Assembly: GCA_017431185.1 (NCBI GenBank)
Contig: JAFRLP010000451.1
Coordinates: 1 to 7,136, forward strand
Reading direction: 5' to 3'
Source of the DNA: Victivallales bacterium
GTDB taxonomy: Bacteria > Verrucomicrobiota > Lentisphaeria > Oligosphaerales > Oligosphaeraceae
Length of the DNA: 7,136 nt
Numbering within the stretch: the stretch's first letter is position 1; the number at the start of each line of letters is the position of its first letter. Below, piece by piece: positions 1-5,050 of this stretch. The notes below the pieces were generated by a model. That model was not told the origin of the DNA. It was given only the letters and a program-made list of their open reading frames with translations, and ran no database searches. The translations under genes and the position numbers were made by a program.

Positions 1-400
1 ATGCTCCTCAATAGGATGCTGAATGGTGAAAAATCACGGAAACGTGTGATTTTCATTCCAGCTATGCTCTCAAAGCATGAAAAGCGTTTCAGCCCATCTG
101 TGATAAAGGATGCATCCCGCACGCGCGATTACAAGGAAGCGTTATTCTGGCTAAAGGATGCCATGATTGTGAACCCTTGCTACAACGCCACCGATTGGAC
201 GTGCCAGGAACATATCGCCAATTGAGGTCAAGAGCGGAAAAAACTACACAAGCATCTCCCTAAACAAGTTCAAACGAAAATAGGCTCCCCAACTGGATAC
301 TCCCTGCCTCCTTCATACTGGAGACCTGAAAACTCAGGACGGCATCCTCTACCTTCCGCTTCACATGACCCCGCTGCTTGTGGGCAGTTCCTCAGGGTGA
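1..400 (+). pseudogene. Remnant of an AAA+ ATPase with DUF4143-type C-terminal half
   Basis: Decayed gene, open at the left window edge, so its 5' end is unknown. Frame 1 (bases 1-225) reads IPAMLSKHEKRFSPSVIKDA, then a segment with RDYKEALFWLKDAMIVNPCYNATD. This matches the region following the ATPase domain in the AAA/DUF4143 family of predicted ATPases. After CYNATD the match stops. It resumes in frame 2 from about base 209 with NISPIEVKSGKNYTSISLNK, the nuclease-like EVKSGK motif near the C-terminus of the family. A TAG at 281-283 interrupts that frame, and beyond it LLHTGDLKTQDGILYLPLHM runs to a TGA at 398-400, resembling the normal C-terminal end. So the middle of the DUF4143 region is deleted around 198-208, the frame is shifted, and one in-frame stop is present (a Tyr codon would be usual there). 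Family identity comes from recalled motif patterns. These proteins are often multicopy and of uncertain cellular role. The remnant is very unlikely to make a working protein. Confidence 0.72.
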
Positions 401-506
401 CAAGCCCCGAAATATCGTGGCTTCTACGAAAATTTACTTATCGGAAGGAAATGCTGGTGTAGGGAAAATGTCCTGAAAGCACACCTCCTGTCCAGTCGCG
501 CATGCA

Positions 507-1727
507 TCATCCAGCATGGGTAAGCAGGGCGCAGAAGCAGCCGTCGTGGCTGGCTGTGGGGAGGATGGTGCGCTGCGTGGGGCAATGCCAGTCTGGGTGA
601 CTGGTCAGGAAACGAGCCACCTGCATTTGGTTCTCCTCTGGTTCGATGGAACAGGTCGAATAGACCAGCCGTCCCTTGGCTTTGACCGCTTTGGCGCAGT
701 TGTCCAGGATTTGCGCCTGGAGTTGGAGCAAGGCTTTGAATTTGGCGGTTGAAAATCCTGCCCGCACATCGGGACGGCGGCGGATGACCCCCGTGTTGGA
801 GCACGGCACATCCAGCAGAATGGCATCCCATTGCTCGGCGGCCAATGTGCCTGTGGCGGCATTGAGGCAATGCACCTCGAAATTGGCAAAGGGGGCCAGA
901 TTCTGCCGCACCCGGGGCAATTTGTCCTGGGCGACATCGGCGCACCACAGGGAACCCTCTCCACGCAGGAATTCGGCGATGCACCGCGATTTTCCGCCTG
1001 GCGCGCAGCACAGGTCAGCCACATGTTCGCCTGGCTGAACCGCCAGCAACGTCGGCGCCAGCAACGTGGATGGATCCTGGATATAGCATTCGCCCGTGGA
1101 CATCAGGGCGGAGATTGCGCCGATGGGGGCATCCTGCACCTCATACAGGTGTGCCCAGGAGGCCCATTCTGGGGCGGGACAGGGGCGCAGCCATTCAGGG
1201 GGAGTCCAGGAGGAGGCGGGCGGCCACTCCCGAACCCGCACCACTGTTTGGGCGGGACGTTGCAGCAGGGAGGCCATCTGCATGCTCTTCTCGACGCCGA
1301 AATTGCGGCACCACCGCGACCATAGGTCGGACGGAAGATTGTTTTGCACGTGCGGCGGGGCGTTTTTCAGGAGGCTCTCCAGGCCGTCTTCGCCGGCCTC
1401 CCGCAGGAGATTGCGCAGAAAGGCGTTGATGAAGGAGGCCTCATGGCTGGAATAGTTTTCGCGGACAAAGGCTACGGCGACATTGACCACGCTGGGAGCG
1501 GGCACTCCGTGGAGCAGAAAGGACTCCGCCAATGCCCAGCGAAGGACAGCCTGGAGTTCTGCCTTGGGCGGTTTTCTGCAATGCTTCTTGATTAGCCACT
1601 CGAAGGCGACGGCATTGCGAGCAATGGTCATGCGCAGGTTATGGAGCAGACGATCCCCTGTGTCATCGACTTGGGCGGATTGGGATTGGGACAGGTAGTC
1701 CCGGAGGCTTTGGGCAAGTTTGCTCAT
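507..1727 (-). CDS. rsmB: 16S rRNA (cytosine-C5)-methyltransferase RsmB
   Basis: SAM-dependent RNA methyltransferase, expected to methylate C967 (E. coli numbering) of 16S rRNA in the cytoplasm. Read from the ATG at 1727 it is 406 aa, close to the usual size of about 430. Residues 1 to about 130 form the NusB-like helical RNA-binding domain. The Rossmann catalytic domain follows, with SAM motif DLCCAPGGKS (238-247), an acidic residue after strand 2 (D264), motif IV DVPCSNTGVIRRRPD (306-320; C309 releases the product) and motif VI YSTCSIEPEEN (356-366; C359 is the catalytic nucleophile). The end DGCFCALL replaces the more common DGFFAA-type motif. The frame stays open upstream to a TTG at 1802, but the ATG is preferred because the NusB-like domain starts there and the AT-rich promoter-like segment at 1811-1820 sits too close to the TTG. 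Neither start has a clear Shine-Dalgarno. The gene diverges from the LysM gene and converges with the ATPase remnant. RsmB rather than RsmF is favoured by the NusB domain. Confidence 0.93.
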   Translation of the reverse strand: MSKLAQSLRDYLSQSQSAQVDDTGDRLLHNLRMTIARNAVAFEWLIKKHCRKPPKAELQAVLRWALAESFLLHGVPAPSVVNVAVAFVRENYSSHEASFINAFLRNLLREAGEDGLESLLKNAPPHVQNNLPSDLWSRWCRNFGVEKSMQMASLLQRPAQTVVRVREWPPASSWTPPEWLRPCPAPEWASWAHLYEVQDAPIGAISALMSTGECYIQDPSTLLAPTLLAVQPGEHVADLCCAPGGKSRCIAEFLRGEGSLWCADVAQDKLPRVRQNLAPFANFEVHCLNAATGTLAAEQWDAILLDVPCSNTGVIRRRPDVRAGFSTAKFKALLQLQAQILDNCAKAVKAKGRLVYSTCSIEPEENQMQVARFLTSHPDWHCPTQRTILPTASHDGCFCALLTHAG

Positions 1728-1789
1728 CGAATATTCACGATTGGGCACGGCTCTTTTTGCGCCGTTGCCAGGAAAATGCGGGGTGTCAG

Positions 1790-1818
1790 ATGGAAAAATC
1801 AACTACAGTCAATATAAT
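1790..1818 (+). promoter_or_regulatory. Putative promoter for the LysM-regulator-aminotransferase cluster, in a divergent region
   Basis: A perfect sigma-70-type -10 hexamer TATAAT lies at 1813-1818, about 52 bases before the LysM gene ATG. It sits in a local AT-rich island within otherwise GC-rich DNA. The hexamer 17 bp upstream (ATGGAA at 1790-1795) is a poor -35. The opposite strand of the same island reads ATATTATATT, so it could also carry the -10 of the divergent rsmB gene; transcripts from there would begin near the TTG at 1802 and favour the internal ATG at 1727. No operator-like palindrome is obvious. This is a sequence-pattern call only. Confidence 0.45.
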
Positions 1819-1869
1819 ATAGTTTATGATTTCCCGCCATCACGTTACCGCAGAAAAGGATTCATCGTC

Positions 1870-2520
1870 ATGCAACATTCTCATCGTTCAATGGTCGTCT
1901 GGTGCGTCCTGCTTCTGGCGGGATTTGCCGATTGGGGGCAGTCGGAGCCTGTCCAGGGCGGCAGAGGCCCCCAGCAGAATCCTGCTGTGACTCCGGCGAG
2001 GTATCCGTCGTCTGCCAGACCCGCATCCGCCCCAGGCGATGCGGGGCGCCTTAACCGTGAGTTTGCCGCTTTGCGGGCGGATTTGGAGGCGGCGTTGGAG
2101 TCACAGCGCAATCTGGTCGCCAGAATCATTGCCCTGGAACAGGAAAATCATGCGCAGAATGTGCAGATTCAGCATTTGCAGAATCTGGTTTCCGCGATGG
2201 ACCAGCGTTTCGGCGATGTGGAGAAAGGATGGCGTGCCAGGATGGAGGAACTCAACGCCACGATTGTCCGTGAACGAGAGCAGCGTCGTCGTGAGCAGGA
2301 GGCCTTGTTGAAAGGGGTCTCTGCGGAAATAGAGCGCGGCAGTCGCCGCACCGCTGGGACTGAACCCGGCAATTACAAGACCCTGGTGGTTCAGAAGGGG
2401 GACACGCTGGGGGCCATCGCCAAAATCAGCGGAGTGTCCGTTGAGGAGCTGCGGCGCGTCAACGGCTTGAAAAACGACAGCATCTTCATCGGCCAAACTT
2501 TGAAGATTCCCGTAAGATAA
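1870..2520 (+). CDS. Exported coiled-coil protein with C-terminal LysM domain
   Basis: 216-aa protein, probably exported and peptidoglycan-associated. The ATG at 1870 is preferred over the open frame running back to 1720 because AAGGA at 1856-1860 lies 9 nt upstream and a signal-like N-terminus follows at once: a basic start (HSHR), then the hydrophobic stretch VVWCVLLLAGFA (residues 9-20). Cys12 lacks a lipobox, so a lipoprotein is not supported. Residues about 27-57 are a Pro/Gly/Ala/Ser-rich linker. Residues about 59-157 are strongly helical and charged, with heptad-like Leu/Ile/Val spacing, and look like a coiled coil. Residues 168-216 form one LysM domain (VVQKGDTLGAIAKISGVSVE, then the LRRVNGLK and IGQTLKIP signatures). 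LysM binds the GlcNAc-containing backbone of peptidoglycan. No catalytic domain is visible, so a structural or scaffolding role is inferred. It is the first gene of an apparent operon with the regulator 22 bp downstream. The domain calls are firm; the biological role is not. Confidence 0.85.
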   Translation: MQHSHRSMVVWCVLLLAGFADWGQSEPVQGGRGPQQNPAVTPARYPSSARPASAPGDAGRLNREFAALRADLEAALESQRNLVARIIALEQENHAQNVQIQHLQNLVSAMDQRFGDVEKGWRARMEELNATIVREREQRRREQEALLKGVSAEIERGSRRTAGTEPGNYKTLVVQKGDTLGAIAKISGVSVEELRRVNGLKNDSIFIGQTLKIPVR

Positions 2521-2542
2521 TCCAGAACCCTGGTTGGCAACC

Positions 2543-3037
2543 ATGGAAAAGAAAGAACTCAAAAAGCAAATTGTGGCTTTGCTGCGCAGGAATGCGCGCA
2601 TGGCCTTTCAGGAGATGTCGGACCGGCTTGGCGTAAGCGAGCCGGAAGTGGCCGCATTGGTCAAACAGATGGAGAAGGACGGCGAAATCGTCGGTTACAC
2701 CGCCGTCATCAATTCCGAACACGATGGGGACGAGGTGCGGGCCATCATTGAGATTGGCGTGCAGCCTCAGCGCGACATTGGCTTTGACCATGTGGCGGAA
2801 CGCCTGGCGCGTTTTCCCGAGGTGGTGTCCGTCTATCTGGTCTCTGGCCAGTATGACCTCCGCCTGGAAGTGGTCGGCAAATCCCTGCAGGACGTGGCCT
2901 CGTTTGTGGCTGGGACATTGGCCCAGCAGGAGGGCGTCAAGTCAACTGCGACGTTCTTCCTCCTGAAGAAATACAAGGAGGCAGGCGTGAGTTTTATAAA
3001 GGAAAGCAAACATGAGCGACTTCAAATCGTCCCCTGA
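2543..3037 (+). CDS. Lrp/AsnC-family transcriptional regulator
   Basis: 164-aa DNA-binding regulator. Residues 1 to about 55 are a winged helix-turn-helix (MAFQEMSDRLGVSEPEVAAL at 20-39, then the typical MEKDGEIVGYTAVIN wing). Residues about 66-145 fit the RAM ligand-binding/oligomerisation domain, a beta-alpha-beta-beta-alpha-beta fold, including the conserved turn SGQYDLRLEV (101-110). Length is typical for the family (about 150-165). Lrp/AsnC proteins usually form dimers to octamers and respond to amino acids. The frame is open to a TTG at 2534, but the ATG at 2543 is chosen as the better start codon; neither has a strong Shine-Dalgarno, which suggests translation coupled to the LysM gene ending 22 bp upstream. 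The final nine codons overlap the 5' end of the aminotransferase in another frame, so the charged C-terminal tail is constrained by two reading frames. Likely targets are its own operon and the adjacent aminotransferase; that is inference from position. Confidence 0.9.
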   Translation: MEKKELKKQIVALLRRNARMAFQEMSDRLGVSEPEVAALVKQMEKDGEIVGYTAVINSEHDGDEVRAIIEIGVQPQRDIGFDHVAERLARFPEVVSVYLVSGQYDLRLEVVGKSLQDVASFVAGTLAQQEGVKSTATFFLLKKYKEAGVSFIKESKHERLQIVP

Positions 3038-4226
3038 GTCCCGGGTGGCGAAGCATATTGCGGTTTTGCCCAAGAGCGGCATTCGGGATTTTTTTGACAT
3101 AGTGGCCAACATGAAGGAGGTCATTTCGCTGGGCATCGGCGAGCCTGACTTCGAGACACCCTGGCGCATCCGCGAGGCTGCCATTCATGCCCTTGACCGT
3201 GGCTTCACCAGTTATACCAGCAATTTGGGCGACCCTCGGCTGCGCAAGTGCATCAGCCTGTATGTCGAGGATAAATTCCAGGCGTGCTACGCCCCTGAAC
3301 GGCAGATTCTGGTTACAGTCGGAGTCAGCGAGGCGCTTGATTTGGCTTTGCGCGCATTGCTGAATCCAGGCGACGAGGTGCTCTACCATGAGCCATGCTA
3401 CGTCTCCTACGCCCCGTCGGTGCGCATGTGCCATGCCGTCCCAGTGCCTGTGCATACGCTGGAGGAGCATGACTTTGTTCTTCAGGTGGAGGATTTGGAG
3501 AGGGCGGTCACGCCGCGCACCAAGATTCTGCTGCTGAACTACCCGAACAACCCCACCGGCGCGGGGCTTACGCTGGCGGACAAGCAGAAGCTGGCCGACT
3601 TTGCCATCCGCCATGACCTGCTGGTCATCAGCGATGAAATCTACGAGGAACTGTCGTACATCCCGCGTTGCCAGACCATCGCCTCGCTGCCGGGCATGGC
3701 GGAACGGACGATTCTGCTGAACGGCTTGAGCAAGGCGCACGCCATGACCGGTTTCCGCCTGGGGTACGCCTGCGGGCCTGCGCCCATCATTGACGCGATG
3801 ATGAAAATCCACCAGTACTGCATGCTCTGCGCCAGCAGTCTTGCGCAGGCGGCGGCCCTGGAGGCGTTGCAGTCCGCCGACCGCGAGAAGGAGATGATGC
3901 GTGTGGAGTACGAGCAGCGCCGCAATGTCATCGTCAAGGGGCTCAACGAGATGGGCTTGCACACCTTCATGCCACGCGGGGCTTTCTATGTGTTTCCCAA
4001 CATCACCTCCAGCGGGTTGGACTCCATGACCTTTGCCAAATCACTGCTGGCCAGCAAGCATGTCGCGGTGGTGCCCGGCACGGCCTTCGGCGACTGCGGC
4101 GAGGGGTTTGTGCGCTGCTCCTACGCCACCAGCATGGCGGACATCGAGGAGGCGTTGCGCCGCATCCGCGCGTTCCTTGCCGAACTGAAGGCAGGAGGTA
4201 ACTGTCCAGCCCCCCACAAGCCTTGA
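3012..4226 (+). CDS. Class I/II PLP-dependent aminotransferase
   Basis: 404-aa cytosolic fold-type I aminotransferase, transferring an amino group from an amino acid to a 2-oxo acid. Visible landmarks: GIGEPDFETP (41-50) and GFTSYTSNLGDPRLR (64-78) in the N-terminal substrate region; NYPNNPTG (176-183), whose Asn contacts PLP; SDEIYEELSY (207-216), with D208 pairing with the pyridine nitrogen and Y211 with PLP O3'; LNGLSKAHAMTGFRLGY (236-252), with K241 as the Schiff-base lysine and R249 near the phosphate; and GFVRCSYA (365-372), with R368 expected to bind the substrate carboxylate. All key residues are present, so it should be active. It resembles the aspartate/aromatic/PatA-like aminotransferases; the exact substrate cannot be read from sequence. 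The ATG at 3012 has a good AAAGGA at 2998-3003, 8 nt upstream, and lies 26 nt inside the regulator gene. The last roughly 14 residues form a non-conserved-looking tail. Confidence 0.93.
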   Translation: MSDFKSSPESRVAKHIAVLPKSGIRDFFDIVANMKEVISLGIGEPDFETPWRIREAAIHALDRGFTSYTSNLGDPRLRKCISLYVEDKFQACYAPERQILVTVGVSEALDLALRALLNPGDEVLYHEPCYVSYAPSVRMCHAVPVPVHTLEEHDFVLQVEDLERAVTPRTKILLLNYPNNPTGAGLTLADKQKLADFAIRHDLLVISDEIYEELSYIPRCQTIASLPGMAERTILLNGLSKAHAMTGFRLGYACGPAPIIDAMMKIHQYCMLCASSLAQAAALEALQSADREKEMMRVEYEQRRNVIVKGLNEMGLHTFMPRGAFYVFPNITSSGLDSMTFAKSLLASKHVAVVPGTAFGDCGEGFVRCSYATSMADIEEALRRIRAFLAELKAGGNCPAPHKP

Positions 4227-4231
4227 CATGT

Positions 4232-4331
4232 CCAGAAGCAGATTTGCCGTCTGGGTTTGGTGTGCCAAGCGAGAGACCCCAACTTGCCCGCGAGGCCTTA
4301 GGCCTCGCGGATTGAAGTAGCCTGGGGTTCT
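4232..4331. repeat. Cluster of three inverted repeats between aminotransferase and trmB
   Basis: Most of the 121-bp gap can fold. Hairpin A, 4232-4254: CCAGA pairs with TCTGG, with an inner GCA/TGC around GATT. Hairpin B, 4257-4268: TTGG, loop TGTG, CCAA. Hairpin C: a perfect 10-bp stem CCGCGAGGCC, loop TTA, GGCCTCGCGG at 4288-4310, enclosed by an outer stem AGACCCCA (4274-4281) with TGGGGTTCT (4323-4331, one bulged T). No U-run follows hairpin C, so it is not a standard intrinsic terminator. It could be an intergenic dispersed repeat, a processing or RNA-stability element, or a 5' leader of trmB, which starts 16 nt later. The pairing is seen directly; the role is unknown. Confidence 0.55.
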
Positions 4332-4347
4332 GATTAGATACAGCAGG

Positions 4348-4920
4348 ATGATTGAGATTCTGACCAACGAATACCGCCAGTTGCGAATCCCAGCCGACGG
4401 CGAGGGAGTCGAACTGGACATGGGGTGCGGCAAGGGCAAGTTCACCATCGAATTGGCGCAACGCTATCCTGGACGTCTCGTCCTTGCCAGTGACGTGATG
4501 CTGGGACGCCTCCGCCGCATTGAGCAGAAGGTGCTCCATCGAGGCTTGTCGAACATCCGGCTGTTGCGGGCGGAAAGTGCGGTGCTGGCGGAATATCAGC
4601 TGCCTTTGCACTGCATCGACCGTCTGCACATCCTCTGCCCTGACCCGTGGCCCAAGGACAAGAAACGCATTCGCCGGCTGGTCTCGTCGGCGTTTCTGTG
4701 CTTGCTGCCCCGCATCATGCGACCTCGTGGCATCGTGCATCTGTCCACCGACCATCAGCCCTATTTTGAGGATTGGCAGCGGCTTCTGCAAAACATCCCG
4801 TTTCTTCAGCCCGCCCCCGAAGGGATAGCCGACATCCGCGACATCAAGACGGACTTTGAACTCCAATGGGAGGCCATGGGCAAAAACGTCGGCCACCTCT
4901 CCTACCGCGTGATGCCGTAA
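4348..4920 (+). CDS. trmB: tRNA (guanine-N7-)-methyltransferase TrmB
   Basis: 190-aa SAM-dependent methyltransferase predicted to form m7G46 in the variable loop of tRNAs. Visible family features: SAM motif I LDMGCGKGKF (23-32), acidic D49 after strand 2 (LASDV), NIRLLRAESA (69-78), the TrmB signature CPDPWPKDKKRIRRL (97-111), and STDHQPYFEDW (133-143), plus a C-terminal TDFELQWEAMGKNVGHLSYR segment (168-187) matching the substrate-recognition end. E76 occupies a position that is usually Asp. The protein is shorter than E. coli TrmB (239 aa), mainly at the N-terminus, but the catalytic core is complete. Only the ATG at 4348 gives a sensible start. Its GCAGG sequence directly abuts the start codon, so spacing is poor and no convincing Shine-Dalgarno exists. 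It lies 121 bp after the aminotransferase, behind the hairpin cluster, so it may be read through from that operon or be separately expressed. Confidence 0.93.
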   Translation: MIEILTNEYRQLRIPADGEGVELDMGCGKGKFTIELAQRYPGRLVLASDVMLGRLRRIEQKVLHRGLSNIRLLRAESAVLAEYQLPLHCIDRLHILCPDPWPKDKKRIRRLVSSAFLCLLPRIMRPRGIVHLSTDHQPYFEDWQRLLQNIPFLQPAPEGIADIRDIKTDFELQWEAMGKNVGHLSYRVMP

Positions 4921-4959
4921 CGGCGGCGTCCCCGCCGCCGACCTCGCCGCCGTTAACGG
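4915..4959. repeat. GC-triplet hairpin straddling the trmB stop codon
   Basis: TAACGGCGGCG (4918-4928) is a perfect 11-bp inverted repeat of CGCCGCCGTTA (4945-4955). With one bulged base it extends to CCG (4915-4917) and CGG (4957-4959). The 16-nt loop itself contains GCCGCCG, which can pair alternatively with CGGCGGC at 4921-4927. The left arm includes the TAA of trmB. It sits between two convergent genes, so a bidirectional transcription-end or mRNA 3'-stabilising role is plausible. Neither strand has the U-tract of a classic intrinsic terminator. A dispersed GC-rich intergenic repeat is the main alternative. Bases 4960-5050 beyond it show nothing further that I can support. Confidence 0.55.
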
Positions 4960-5050
4960 AGCCTACGAGAAGATTTTGGATTATTGAAAGTCTGCCGAAT
5001 AATTCGTAAAAGAGGCTTCGACTGGAGTGTCCAAGTCATGTGAATGCGTC

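Noticed and set aside
402..423. Small hairpin AAGCC...GGCTT with inner CGA/TCG between the ATPase remnant and rsmB
   Set aside because: The 5-bp stem has a mismatch and no U-tract on either strand. It is too weak to call a terminator. The rest of 401-506 shows nothing supportable.
424..1011. 195-codon open frame on the minus strand overlapping rsmB
   Set aside because: It is an alternative frame of rsmB, which has clear SAM and catalytic-cysteine motifs in its own frame.
1728..1802. N-terminal 25-residue extension of RsmB from a TTG start
   Set aside because: The TTG lies within about 10 bases of the promoter-like island, has no Shine-Dalgarno, and the NusB-like domain begins at the ATG at 1727.
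2994..3962. 322-codon open frame on the minus strand
   Set aside because: It is antisense to the aminotransferase, which has all its catalytic motifs. The product is His/Arg/Gln-rich with no recognisable domain, typical of a GC-rich shadow frame.
4003..4896. 297-codon open frame on the minus strand across trmB and the hairpin cluster
   Set aside because: It is antisense to trmB and the end of the aminotransferase, and its low-complexity Arg/Pro-rich stretches have no family match I can see.
4994..5006. Short palindrome CGAATAATTCG downstream of trmB
   Set aside because: It is an 11-base symmetric sequence with no room for a hairpin loop and no partner site, so chance is likely.
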